From Echiichthys vipera (lineage: Eukaryota; Chordata; Actinopteri; Perciformes; Trachinidae), in NCBI GenBank assembly GCA_963691815.1, contig OY829646.1, positions 4,141,152-4,205,151 of the forward strand: a stretch of DNA of 64,000 nt, given 5' to 3'. The notes under the pieces are model-generated. The model saw only the letters and a program-made list of their open reading frames with translations. It did no database searches and was not told where the DNA came from. How positions within the stretch are numbered: the first letter of the stretch is position 1; each line of letters begins with the position of its first letter. The position numbers were made by a program, and so were the translations under genes. Shown here one piece after another: positions 44,736-57,013 of the stretch.

Positions 44736-45268
44736 AGCTGATGGTTAAAAAAAACAACTCAGACAATTGGCAGGGAGAGGAAGTGTGTGTGTGTGTATGC
44801 AGCTTAATTCATTTCTCATATTTATACAAATACTAAAAAAAATTTTTTTGGAATACAGCAAGAAAGTGTGACACAAATCTCCACAGGCAGAGACGCAACA
44901 TGACTCCCATTCTACCAAGAAGCATGTTTGAACAAACCCCTGTTTACAGAACTCTGCTGTTAATAAGTGAGTACAAACCGATTTAAAAACAAACCTGAAA
45001 CCTAAAGTTAAAGGAAAAGACCCGCGAGTGCCGTCAGCCGCTATTTGATGTTCTGAGAGTGTGTGACCGGAGGGGCTGGACACAGCCGCGAAGCGGCGCT
45101 GTGACAGACACATCACAGATGCAGACACAGTCCACTAATGAGGATTTTCATTCAATCCGAGCATGGATATTGACGCCTATTACTCGGGTTATACTCGTAT
45201 TCTGCAAATGTGCTTTATCCGTACCGGATACTTGTTTCAGCCGGGTATCTGGCTCATTTCTAGTCTCT
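44366..45268. mobile_element. DNA-transposon remnant
   Basis: 44366-44540 matches 57600-57795 (shared ACCAGTATG, GCTGATTAGAAAACTATT, CAGGACAGCATCAGCAT, CTTCAGATCAATGGTTTTGA, TCACGACAGCAAACAAACTA). The right end, near 45268, is GGGTATCTGGCTCATTTCTA. Its complement TAGAAATGAGCCAGATACCC resembles the start of the second copy (TAGGGATGAGGGAGTACACC at 57520), suggesting terminal inverted repeats of a hAT-like element. No transposase seen. Confidence 0.5.
44694..44731. repeat. (AG)n microsatellite
   Basis: About 18 AG units. Confidence 0.95.
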
Positions 45269-45429
45269 ACTGTGTTCAGTTTTGCAGTAGAGACTGGTCA
45301 TAATTACCAAGCAAACCACCAAAGAAGGCTGATTATTGGGCCACCAACAGCAAGACCAGCTCCAACATCATATGACCCTAAAGCAGCTATGGTATAGTGT
45401 GTGACCGAGACCAGGGGAACACAGTGAAA

Positions 45430-46345
45430 AGTTTTTTTTTTTTTCGATATATACATTCTCACCCTATCTCTAAGGGAGACTCCAGCCACCCTCCTGAGAA
45501 AACCCATTTCGGCCACTTGTACCCGTGACCTCGTTCTTCCGATCATGACCTAGCTTTCGTGACCATAGGTGAGGGTAGGAACGAAGATTGACCGGTAGAT
45601 CGAGAGCTTTGCCTTCCCTGCTCAGCTCGGTGCGGTAGAGCAACTGCGACACCGCCCCCGCTGCTCCGATTCTCCGGCCAAACTCACGCTCTATCGTCCC
45701 CTCACTAGTGAACATGATCCCGAGGTACTTGAACTCCTTCACTTGGGGTAAGTACTCATTTCCTACCTGGAGTAAGCAATCCACCGGTTTCCTGCTGAGA
45801 GCCATGTATATATACACTATGTATATATTTGATTCTATTTATGTTATGTACAAAGTTTTTATTTGCTGACCCACTACTGCTGTTACAAAATAATTTCCCA
45901 GTCTGGGATCATTAAAGTAATTATATTCTATTCTATTCTATTCTATTCTATTTAGAGGTGCTGATCCTCATCCCAGCCGTTTCGGCCGCGAACCGATCCA
46001 GTGAGGGCTAAAGGTCACTCATCGGCGATGCCATCAGGACCACATCATCTGCAAAAAGCAGAGACGGGATCCTCAACCCACCAAACTGGTACCCTTCCCC
46101 ACCACGACTACGCCTCGATATCCTGTCCATGAAAATCACATACAGGATTGGTGACAAAGCGCATCCCTGGCGGAGGCCAACCCCCACCGGGAACGAATCC
46201 GACTTACTGCCGAGGATCCGGACACAGCTCTCGCTTTGGGTGTACAGAGATTGGATGGCCCACAGAAGTCACCCCCTCACCCCATACTCCCGCAGCACCT
46301 CTCACAGTATCTCAGTTAAAGCAAAGTTCGTAGCCTCTTGGCTGA
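45430..46345 (-). pseudogene. Rex3/RTE-like LINE reverse transcriptase, interrupted
   Basis: Minus-strand blocks: HEGALSPILFIIFMDRISR near 46120, QFGGLRIPSLLFADDVVLMA (FADD catalytic box), SDLQPSLDRFAAETAGMRIS, then after an insertion MALSRKPVDCLLQVGNEYLP, QVKEFKYLGIMFTSEGTIER and EFGRRIGAAGAVSQLLYRTE, ending near ERMRS-type sequence and LRRVAGVSLRDRV at 45475. This is the RTE-clade Rex3 pattern. A Rex1-like LINE tail sits inside it at 45805-45955, with loss of about four codons. Only the palm-thumb region remains. Confidence 0.8.
45805..45955 (+). mobile_element. Rex1-like LINE 3' tail inside Rex3-like LINE
   Basis: Ends CCAGTCTGGGATCATTAAAG then (ATTCT)n at 45926-45953. The reading frame of the surrounding Rex3-like element resumes on both sides. 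Confidence 0.75.
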
Positions 46346-46479
46346 AACCATTGAACCGGTCTTGGGGGAAATGAGCGTTGCATACACAAGGAGTTTTTGT
46401 GGACGAGGCCACTGCAGCTCACCAAAATCACTGTTCACTGTTTCTCCGGTAGACTTTACTGTAGATGGGAAATAAAATA

Positions 46480-46537
46480 AGGACAAATTGTCATCTTCAC
46501 TTGTGTTCGTGCACACAGGCACAGCACACCCAAGCAT
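46480..46537 (-). pseudogene. THAP-domain-like first exon fragment
   Basis: The ATG at 46537 opens MLGCAVPVCTNTSEDDNLSL, FYFPST. This has the start and Cys-x4-Cys spacing of a THAP zinc finger, with the SLFYFP strand at the expected place. A GTAAAG donor-like site follows directly (about 46477). The second half of the domain (Cys-x2-His) is not found downstream. It may be exon 1 of a THAP gene or of a P-like transposon. Evidence is short, so it remains tentative. Confidence 0.4.
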
Positions 46538-46599
46538 GATGCATGCATTGATTACAGCTAGCTAGATAGCTAACGATTTCAGTATAGATGGATCAATTA

Positions 46600-47625
46600 T
46601 ATGAAATATAAAGCTATAACTACAAAAGTTGTGCGAGGAAGAGGGGGGAGTAGAGAGGTTTTGTTGCTTTATGATTGATCATGGAATTAAGTGCGGTTAA
46701 ATATGCTTTACAACAGCATTCATTAAAGACGTGTGTAAAGTGTAAACTTTTTTCTAAAATGCAGCAATTTCCAGTTGTTGTAAAGTTGAAATATCTATAT
46801 ATTTATCCAGCAACCTTGCAAACAGTGGCAACGAACGTTAACTTCTTTAACATTGCTATGGTTTTACACTGTAACTTCAAGTACATAAAGTTATAGTTCA
46901 TGGTCATAAAAAAGAAGCTAAGAGGTATAACACATATTAGAAAGTGTTCTTTTTAAGTAGGCTACACAATTTGCCTGTTGACTTTAACATTATTAAAGCA
47001 TTGGATAGAGCCAAAGGTATTTTCAGACTTCACACATACCCACACATGCATATAAAACAGATGAGGCCAGCAATGTGAGCTTTCTACACAGGCTGCAGAA
47101 CCAAATGCACTGCAGTATATCTGAGGGGAGACAGTGCACTCCCTAATATACAAGGGGAAATGCTCAATGTTGAATTTTTCTCCTGTAAACACATTGGGAA
47201 GAATTTCTAACTCACAAGGTATTTAATACAAATAGTCACTTACTGAAGGTACTGGCCCTATAAGACTTGAAGAATAAGTTACTGTCATAGCTCAGTATTT
47301 TGTTAATAATGTTTGTCCTTCTAATCAGTTGTTCATTTAACACAGTCATCTTGGCAAAGTGAAATGTCAAAGAAGTGAATGACTTGTAGGGCAATGTAAT
47401 GCATAAGTTAGTCAGTAAGTAACTAGTTATGTTACAGTGTTACAACTCATTAGAGTACTTTTGCGGTACCATGAATCGCTTATGCATTTTGGTTATTGTC
47501 CAGACAGAGGATGCACATATGGCTTCCTTTGACATTTTTTTTTAGACATTTTGCTGATTTAAATCCAGCTCTGTCGTGGCAGTGTGGGCAGTAAGTAAAT
47601 TAAAATACCATTAACTGAGGAGGAC
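46600..47625. other. non-coding stretch
   Basis: AT-rich; no gene or named repeat recognised. Confidence 0.5.
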
Positions 47626-47629
47626 TGGT

Positions 47630-48275
47630 TCAACATATGTGATGTGCAGCGAACCACCACCAGCTCCAGGATGTGGAAAGAATTTTGCTGGAAAAATATG
47701 ATCAGGTTTTTTATTACTCCCAAAACAAAGAGCAAATTTTCAATTACACCACAAACTTGCTGAAGACGGTGTGGGGAGCAGAGTACAGGTCACACACATG
47801 TTTTTCTGGAATGTACTAAAATCAGAAATTACTGGAATGGTGTGTGGGTAGAATTGAAAACAATACTGGGATATGAACTACCGAAGACATGTGAGATATT
47901 GTATCTGTGTAACCTGACATGGGAGAAGGTACAACATGAAGACAGATTCCTGGTAAAATTCTGCTGGCGGCCAAGAAGGCAATCACCACAAAATGGTGTA
48001 GAGAGGACCCTCCCACTCTGAGGAACTGGCTGGATATAGCCGAGGAGATACTCAACATGGAAAGACATATTGCGACTCCAGCAAGGTTAATTCAATAAGA
48101 AATGCAAAAAATGGACAGAATACCACTCACAATGTAGAGTCACCGGCGAAAACTTCGATGTCAGAGACATTTGAGCGCTATTACTAAGAACACTTCCTCA
48201 CTGACACTGCTCTATGTTCTGTATTGTTTATTGTTTACTTAAAAACTCAATAAAATCTAAGTAAAAAAAAAAAGA
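47630..48275 (+). pseudogene. L1-clade LINE ORF2 C-terminus and 3' UTR
   Basis: Reads SSRMWKEFCWKNMIRFFITP, then in shifted frames THVFLECTKIRNYWNGVWVE, ILGYELPKT and AAKKAITTKWCREDPPTLRN, WLDIAEEILNMERHIATPAR. This is the C-terminal segment of fish L1 ORF2 containing the Cys-His region. A 3' UTR with AATAAAATC and an A-run at 48260-48272 closes it. Several frameshifts; 5'-truncated. Orientation and sequence differ from the Tx1-like copy. Confidence 0.75.
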
Positions 48276-49265
48276 AATCTGTTGACAGGATTGAAGGAAA
48301 GCACCCTCCGACAACAAAATGTGTTGCAATGACAGTGGGCTGTCCGTATTTCTGCATGTTGACGCCACAGGAAATAAGCAGCTGAAGAAGTAACATGATG
48401 CTGACATCTACAGCATTGAGGCTGAAAACAATAACTGAAATCTGAGATAACCGTGTCTTGCCATGTTTCCGGTGACTCAAACTCACAGGACATGATGTTG
48501 ACTGATGGCCTGATATTCATCATATTTATTCAGCCGATTCTCCGCTGTGGAGCCGAATCAACGGTAAGACGAGATGTGACCGTCCTGTTGTATTTCATTG
48601 TTAACATGTGTTTTTAAATCAATCTATTTGTCCTATTTGGGCACTTTAGCTAGTGTTAATGTGGCACAGCGTATATTTATGTACATTTGCTCAGCATTTT
48701 CTCTTAATACAATATATATATAGTACACATTTAATTTTCATAATGACAGATAGCCCCAATTTAATTTATGTCTAATTTGAGGATAAATGCACACGATCAT
48801 ATGTTGGTAGGCTTTATAAGCTGTTTGTGCTGCATTCTTCCGTCGGCCGCTGGTCTTGAATAGCCTGATTAAAACTGGAAATCATTTTTAAAGTTACCGT
48901 TTTTCATGTGCTGTGAGTTATTGTTTGGACATAAACATATTACACAGAATTAAGTCACTCATCAGCTCAGAACATGACATATGCATGTCCGTTTTTAACA
49001 GGAAAACATTGTGACTGTAGAAAGCCCAGGAGGAACTCAGTCCTTGATTTTTTTTACAATATTGTGTTCTGGTGAATTTATACAGTCATACTGTATGTGT
49101 GTTAGTGAAGCTAATGACTGCATGGTGTGTGGGGGGTTGTTGATACAAACGTCACAATGGTAAATGGCCCATCAGTCCCAACGGAAGGATTAAGAAGATT
49201 GGGGGAGCAGTGACAGGCAAGTTACTTGTTATAAGTGATTCTACTTTTTCTACATAAAATAAAGT
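48276..49265 (+). repeat. unnamed interspersed repeat, copy 3
   Basis: The first part matches 15275-15560 and the last part (49040-49265) matches 15700-15905 and 21600-21830. Between them lies about 350 bp not shared with copy 1. Starts directly after the L1 A-run. Confidence 0.65.
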
Positions 49266-50689
49266 TCTCATGTATATCATAGCTTAAAACTGGTGTAACA
49301 TACTGAGCCAACCACTTGCAATGGGTTCAAAGGAAGTTACATTTAATTTCTCAATTATTGTTTCTGGGAAATATTTCCACAATGACCTTTTCTTAACTTC
49401 ATTTAACAGTTCCCATGACATGAAACATCTGACTGACTGATTGAAAATGTAGTAGATTAACCAAGGAGTTTGTATTGATCAAAAAGAAACCTGACCATCG
49501 GATATTCACTTCACATTCACTTCAATATGTCGCAATAACCCCCAAACAAATGCACATAAATGCAAAAACCACTTCACAACATAACATCTCACAACACATT
49601 GGTTACAGTTCCAGACCCAACACAAAGGTACTCTTTAACCTAATAGTTGAATAAAGTTCAATGTTATTTTGTTACTGTTAGAGCCAGTTAGTGCTCTCTG
49701 TATAAATAGGAACCAATCTTTGGTGCCTCGGGTGCTACCCGGAAGCACATACGGTTTTTGGCCACACACACACACACACACACACACAAACCACAGGAGC
49801 GCCACACCACTACTCGGTCATATAGAGGCCACAGTTTGTCTGGAGAAACTACCAAGAATTGAAATAAATAAATGCAACCAATGGTTTTAATTGCAAATAC
49901 AACTTGGACTTTTATTGATCAGACAAGGTAAAACGTTTGTTCATTATTCTACCCGTGGTACAAACAAAGTTTGGGCTTAGCCTCTACAGTTTCCAGAATT
50001 GTCCTGTCACTTTCCTTAAAGTGTAGCACTAGTTCCTAGTGAGGACGTTTCTGTCTCTGACAATCTGGCATTTGTTGTTACGTGGCAGGGGAAAAACTCA
50101 CGGACCACACAGTCAGTGCAGTGGGAGGGAGAGGGAGAGAGAAAGCGAGAAAACATCAGAAGCTACCACCTGTAGCAGCAAAGTGGGGCGGCTTTCCTCG
50201 TGAAAAATCCAACGTGGAGCTCAGAAAGTGACGGAATACTTATGCTTCTTAGATTCTAAACTCACTGAACACCTAACTACTGTAACTAATGAGGGTAATC
50301 CACCTCACAAAATGATGCACACTCTCATCAACAGCATCAAAGTCAAAGTTGCACGACATCTCTCCTTCGATACAGCCACTCCTACCACAACTCTTCCGGA
50401 AAATACAATACAATAGAAGTTACTTAGACTCCGATAATAAACGTACTTAATAAACGTTACTAAAAATATATTACGTTTACTTTTCGTTCACTTCTCCCAG
50501 TGTGGGAGTTCTCTGGGCACCGTCATCTTCTCTCTTTCCATCATTCCCCGCGTTCCTCCTCGTCTCTCCTAGTTGCTCCCTCTCCTTAGTCCCAATTGGG
50601 CAGTGCAACAATTTGGCAGCCACTATGGCCATGTCTTGTCTTACTATTGGGTGTTGGGGGAAAGAGGAATATAAAAAAATATGTCCACA
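49266..50689. other. non-coding stretch with (AC)n
   Basis: Contains an AC microsatellite at 49763-49788. A 62-codon frame at 50228-50416 has no recognisable motif. Nothing else identified. Confidence 0.5.
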
Positions 50690-50945
50690 CTTTAGGTTTA
50701 ACACTACAGTGGCATTTTTATTTTTCTCTTGTAAAGCACACTGTTGCTTAGAAAATGGATTATAATGAAAATGGCAATATAAATAAATATTATTGATCTC
50801 TATTATGGTTATCCTTGTTCGTATTATTTTTACTACCACTAGTATTTGTGATAGTGAGATATGCAATTATGCATGTGGCACAGCAACCCCGTGCGAGCAC
50901 AGCCGGAGCCTACTTTTATTATTGCAGCAATTCTGACCTCCAGCT
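50690..50945 (+). repeat. unnamed interspersed repeat, copy 4 (partial)
   Basis: GGCAATATAAATAAATATTA, TACTACCACTAGTATTTGTG and TTTTATTATTGCAGCAAT correspond to 21810-21935. Diverged. Confidence 0.5.
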
Positions 50946-51106
50946 CTGTGCTGCATCTTCTTCTCGCTCCACTTGAAATATCCAACCGTGAAGTCGGAAT
51001 TTCTGAGTTCCAGGTTCAACTGAAACGCAACATAAGTCAGTTTCATGCGGCTGTGCTGCTGTATGTTAAATACTAATTCCCTAAAGAGGGAAACTGATGA
51101 TTTAGT

Positions 51107-51152
51107 CGGCGGGTGAGCGGCGGGTGAGCGGTGGGTGAGCAGTGGGTGAGCG
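51107..51152. repeat. 11-bp minisatellite
   Basis: Four units of GGCGGGTGAGC with G/A and C/T variation. Confidence 0.85.
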
Positions 51153-51159
51153 GCGTGCT

Positions 51160-52065
51160 CTGGTTGTCGGCTCCGTTCACCTGCAGACACACAGACCCTG
51201 TAACTCTAGTGCTAACTGCTGTAGCTTGGTTAGCAAAGTGCAACTGAACGCTGTATTTTCAGCAACCAATGTTCCAGTGAAGTGTGATAAAGTGAAATAC
51301 AGTGAGAGGGTCAGTGTCCTGAGACCTTAACACAGACAAAACTCAAAAACAAGTCAATGGCTATTTTAATGTCCACAGTGCAGTGGATACACATACAGCT
51401 ATGTTAACACATATCCTGATTGACAGGTGGCTGTGCAGCCCCGCCCTAAAGCATTCGCCCCCACTTAATTACATCATGGCATTCATGCAGAGCTCAGGTC
51501 AAATGAAAGGGGAAACATCTGTATGTGCCTATATCAGCCTATCCAGTGCATTAAACAAGTGTTCCCTGGGCTGTGGCTGGTAGCTGTGATGTTAGAGACA
51601 CATTATTATCAGAGAGATGGCCAGAAAGAGAAATAATCTGCACTTTACCTTCCCACTCGTATGCAGCACTCTAACCTCAGAAGCAGTCATTAAGATTCAG
51701 GGCACTGATGAGATGCTGAAAGCAAAATGACTTCTCTCGCTTGGTGCTCCTCAGAATCAATTCAGAGAAAGGTTTAAATGAGTTCTCAGGGCAGAGGGAA
51801 AATACCAGCAGTGTTCAATGGCAAATAGTTTGAATTCCATTCATACCTAGAATTGGATTGTGGATATCATTTGATATCTCACAGTCCTCTAACCAAGATA
51901 TCTCAGCATGGTAATGAGTATGGTTGTGTAAGGGCTCTATCTAGGTAAATGTGTCAGAGGTGGGAGACATCCTTTTTGTTTTTCCCCCTGTCCCCAGACT
52001 GGAGGAGAGGCTCATTATGCAGCAGGGAAATGTGGCCCATTGGTTGCAAACTCCCACGCGTTCAG

Positions 52066-52097
<32 letters not shown>

Positions 52098-53030
52098 TTA
52101 TAAAAACATCTGTACAGTGTGGGCGTAGAGCAAATTTTCAGGTGCAGATAAGAAGCTTGTGCTGCTGTTATTGTCTCTGCTGACAGGAGAGGAAGATGGT
52201 GTAGGAACAGAGAGAACCAAAAGGCTCCAATCCTTCCCCACTTGACTATAATAGCCAGTATGTACTGAAATGTATGCAAAAATGACCACTTTCACATTCC
52301 AATTGCCATGGCCTTACGGAGTATCCTGTTTTCAGAATTGTACAAACAGATGGTTTAGGAAAACACCATGTAAACGTTAGCTCTGTTATGCTAACTAAAT
52401 AGCCACACTTGCACCATGAGTTGCAGTGCAGCCTGCTATCTATGACATACATTAGATGCTAATCTGGAGCACCGGGAGGATTCGGGCCATGAGGGTCGGT
52501 GGGTTACAGTCTATGAGCATGGAATTGTGTTGAATATCAGTTTAAATCATAGATTATGAACGTTGGCTGCCTGCACTTCACTCCCGAAGCCGGTGTAATC
52601 TCCGCTAGAGACACAGGACTCCTACTCCTGTTATTCCCTCCCCCCAACATCACATAAATGCCCTTTTTTGGTAAGAGGAAATGAGGAGAGTCAAAGTCTG
52701 ACAAAATGGCGAATATGATTGGATCAGGTTGAGAGAACAGGCCGCGGCGGAGAGACTACGTCAATTTTATATACAGTCTATGATGTATACACATTTATCC
52801 CGGTTATTGAGCGCCACAGGAGCGGCTTCTGCCAAATGATATAATGTAACACAGTGCTTTAAGTGGGCTGGTACATAGCGGTACACAGTACCCCCACTTC
52901 TAGATTTTGCCCCCTGGCATACCGGGACTTTTCTCGGCGTACCAGGAACTCTTTCTTCTCCATTTCTATTTTATGCTACTTTATACTTCTACTCTACCAC
53001 ATGTCAGAGGAAAAATTGTGCTTTCTATTC
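51160..53030. other. non-coding stretch with (AC)n
   Basis: An AC run lies at 52070-52096. No gene recognised. Confidence 0.5.
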
Positions 53031-53748
53031 AATTTCAATTCAATTTTATTTACAGTGCCAAATCATAACAAAAGTTATCTCAGGACACTTTACAGAGTGG
53101 GTATAGACCACACTCTATGACTTATGCATGGTTTACATAGACCCAACAATTCCCCCGTTGAGTACACAGTGGCAACGAAAACCTTCCCTTTAACAGGCAG
53201 GAACATCAGACAGACCCAGCTCTATGGAAGACGGACATCTGTCTTGACCGGTTGGGGAGGAAGAAAAGAAGAGAGAAAGAAAGAAAAGACAGATAGAGAG
53301 ACAAAGACAGACAGATGGACAGAGAGACAAAGACAGACAGATGGACAGAGAGACAAAGACAGACTCAAATACAGACAGAGACAAACTTCCAGAGATGCAA
53401 GCAACCACAAAAGTAACAGTAACTATAGTGATAGCTAAAGTAATGTGAATATGACTTACACGTTATGGCAGTTAATACAGCAGAACAGCAAGAAACAGGC
53501 ACAGCCAGGGTGACAAAATGGCAATGATAATAATTATGGTGGCAAACATGAACTTGAGTTAGTAACATGCATTGATGAGACATGAATGATACAAACAGAC
53601 AGGATAAAAGCTCAGAGTATCAGCAACAGGATTATCCCCCGGCAGACTAGGCCTACAGCAGCATCATTAAACATAACAAAATCAGCTTACATGCAGGCAC
53701 TAAGAGAAATTGAATGCCAATAACAACATAGCTAAGGGCTCGTAAGCC

Positions 53749-55960
53749 CTAGCTGTAAGCTTTATCAAAGAGAAAAGTTTTAAGTTTACTTTTAAATACG
53801 GGGACAGTGTCTGCCTCCCGAGCAACACTTGGGAGGTGGTTCCACAGGAGAGGAGCTTGGTAGCTGAAGGCTCTGCCTCCCATTCTACTTTTGGAGACTC
53901 TAGGAACGACAAGTATTGAGTTTCGGAGGCCTTTGGGTCCAAGTACAATAACTTTAGTTTTATCTGAGTTTAACATCAGAAAATTGCAGGTCATCCAGCT
54001 CTTTATTTCCTAAATTCACATTTGAAGTTTACCTAACTGATCGGTTTCTTTGGGTTTAATTGACCAATATAATTGTCTATCATCAGCATAACAATGAAAA
54101 TGTATAGAGTGCTTCCTTATAATATTTCCTAAGGGAAGCATATATAAGGTGAATAGAATCGGTCCAAGGACAGAACCATGTGGAACTCCGTGACTAACTT
54201 TAGTGTGCATAGAGGATTTGTCATTAACATGTACAAACTGAGATCTATCTGATAAATACGACTTGAACCAGCTTAATGCCAATTAGATGTTCCAGTCTCT
54301 ATAACAGGATGCGATGGTCAATAGTGTCTAAGGCAGCACTAAGATCTAGTAAAACAAGTACAGAGACAAGTCCTTTGTCTGAAGCTATTAGAAGGTTGTT
54401 ATTAGTAATTTTTACCAGTGCTGTTTCAGTGCTATGATTCGCTCTAAATCCTTACTGAAAGTCCTCAAATAACTCATTATGTAAAAAGTCATACAGCTGA
54501 TTGGCAACTAATTTCTCGAGGATCTTAGAGAGAAAAGGAAGGTTAGATATAGGTCTATAGTTGGCTAGAACCTCTGGATCAAGACTGGGCTTATTTAGGT
54601 GTGGTTTAAATAAAGCTACTTTAAAAGACTGTGGTACATAACCGCCTGATAAAGACATATTTATCATATCTAGTACAGGGGGGCTTACTAAAGGTAACAG
54701 TTCTTTAAGTAACGTAGTTGGAATAGAGTCTAGGAGACAAGTAGAAGGCTTTGATGGCGAAATAGTAGAGGTTAATTTGATAAGTTCAACTGTAGAAAAG
54801 CAGTCCAAGAATATATCAGGTCGTACAGTTTCTAAGGTTCCTGGGTTTGAAGAAAATGTAGTCGTTACTACTGAGGATTATAGGAATACATGGCTCAATA
54901 GAGCTGTGGCTCTCTGTCAGCCTGGCTACAGTGCTAAAAGGAAATCTAAGATTGTTCTTATTCTCCTCTATTAGAGATGAGTAATAGGCTGCTATGGCAT
55001 TACGGAGGGCTTTCCTTTATATTTTTAGACTTTCTTACCAAACTAAGCGAAATTCCTCCAATTTAGTGGAACGCCATTTACTGACAGAGTCGAGTGTTGT
55101 TCGTAGTGAGCCTGCAACACTGTCAACAAGGTGATCAATTTCAGAGAAACTAAAGTTAGTACAGGAATCTTAAATATAAGAATAAAGCATTAAATTAAAT
55201 GCCAGTGGAATCGCTTCCTTAAATTTACTTACAGCACTATCATAAACAGAAACTTTTGCCCAGAGGGGAGTAGTCGTGTCATATGAATTCAAAAGTTATT
55301 AAATAATGGTCTGATAGAATACGATTCTGTGGAAAGACTATTAAGTCATTGATTTCCACACCATAAGCCAAAACAAGGTTGAGGGTGTGATTAAAAGAGT
55401 GAGTAGGTTCATGTACACTAAAACCAATCGAATCTAATAGAGAGATAATCACAATACTAAGGCTGTTAATATCAATGTCCATGTAAATATTTAAATCTCC
55501 TACAATGATTACTTTATCAGATTTAAGGACTAAATTTGACAGAAACTCTGAGAATTCAGATAGAAATTCAGAGTACGGATCAGGAGCACGGTACACTATA
55601 ACAAGTATAGCTAGCTGCACAGTTTTCTAGGTTGAATGTGAAAGACTAAGAACAAGACTTTCAAATGAATTATAATTTAGTTTAGGGTGGATTAATAGGC
55701 CTGAGTCGTAAATAGCTGCAACGCCTCCTCATCGGCAACTGCCTCGAGGAATATGAGTATTAATATGACTGGGAGGAGTGGATTCATTCAGGCTAACATA
55801 TTCTTCATGACACAGCTGGGTTTCAGTCAAACAGAATAAATCAATATGGTTATCTGATATCAAATAATTTACTAATGCAGCTTTAGATGGCAGAGATCTG
55901 ATGTATAAAAGTCCACATTTTATTTTCTGATTTGGTGTTGATTTGTATCAAGTTTTTCTG
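53749..55960 (-). pseudogene. L2 ORF2: endonuclease and reverse transcriptase
   Basis: Endonuclease pieces: ALVNYLISDNHIDLFCLTET (Glu motif), GGVAAIYDSGLL, AILVIVYRAPDPYSEFLSEF, KVIIVGDLNIYMDI (GDLN block) and NRILSDHYLITFEF (SDH block). Reverse transcriptase: LLDSIPTTLLKELLPLVSPP, KPSLDPEVLANYRPISNLPF, LSKILEKLVANQLYDFLH, then WFKSYLSDRSQFVHVNDKSS, HGVPHGSVLGPILFTLYMLP and HFHCYADDRQLYW (YADD). C-terminus: RAFSYQAPLLWNHLPSVARE. The order and motifs are those of L2. Stops lie between endonuclease and RT (about 55250-54810) and frame changes near 54450, 54010 and 53960. Confidence 0.85.
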
Positions 55961-56109
55961 TATCACTCCTCTTCTGTTAATTTTTTATTTAATTAATTCA
56001 GATGACTGTGAGGCACAGCATTTGTATAGGATATTGAGCTGGAAAGTGCTCCAAAGGGAGCGCAGTGAGGTGTATTAAACTGTAACTCTTCATCCTGATC
56101 CCAACACTG

Positions 56110-57013
56110 GGTTGTTGTCAGGTGGTGGTGGTGCAGAACTGGTCAGGTCAATGTTGACAGATAAAAGTCTTGACCCATCCTGGTTAGGGTGCAGGCTGTC
56201 GTGTTTAAAAAGCTTGGGTCTGTTTAAAAAAGTTGTTCACAAATGGAATACTTTTCCCCAGGCAGTATCCTTTAAGCCACAGGTGCAGCTGGTGGAGGCG
56301 GCTGGCCATGACATCACCAAAACGTAGCGGTGGAAGCAGGCCAGAAATTATCAGTCGCTACTTTGTGTCTAGCAGGCGCTTCACCATGGACCTGAAGTCC
56401 TGCTAGCAGGCTGAGCTGTGCTGTGAACACAGCTGGAGGGTGGATGACTCAACCTCCCTGACATGGGCTCCAGATTGTCTGGCCGCCGCGTACCCTCACA
56501 TGCCTGACCATCGAGGTCCCGACAACAAGCACGGGGGGAATGCGCTGTTCCATAGGCTGCCTTGAGGTGTGCCGGCCCGCGGCTGCTCCCAACTGAGACA
56601 GAGGGGAGGGGTCAGGTTGGAAAAACAGACCCTGGCTCCTGGGCCGGCAAGAGCCACTATCAGCTGTACGGATGGGGCGAGCTAGAGCGCACACCCAGCT
56701 AAGGGAAATCCTGCAGGCTTAGGACGTCATAACTGTTATCCAGTGGTAGATCCGGTGGTTGAGGAGGGAAAGATGGGCGAGCCCCAGTGCCCCTGTTCCC
56801 CACTGACCAGGGTTCACTCGGCTTGAGTGGAGTTGAGCTCACCACCTTGATGCAGCACTGCCACTCTGCAGGGTGAAGGCGGGAGGTGGAGGGTGCCGAT
56901 GACTTGTGCTTGGCTCCCTGGTGGTACCAGCAGGACTCGGCGAGTGCTGGTGCCGGCAATCCGGTGGTGATGGAGCCAGTCCACGGCAGGGTGGTGTTGT
57001 CCGCGGCCGTCAT
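56110..57013 (-). pseudogene. L2 ORF1 with SGNH-esterase-like domain
   Basis: The N-terminal segment is low-complexity Pro/Ser-rich and ends NSYDVLSLQDFP. After a frame change, PPVLVVGTSMVRHVRVRGG carries the GxS block of an SGNH hydrolase. Further blocks are QDFRSMVKRLLDT, LIISGLLPPLRFGD (block III-like) and LHLWLKGYCLGKSIPFVNNF. The final catalytic DxxH part is lost or scrambled. Fish L2/CR1 ORF1 proteins often carry such an esterase domain, with a proposed role in membrane or RNP interaction. Two or more frameshifts. Confidence 0.7.
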
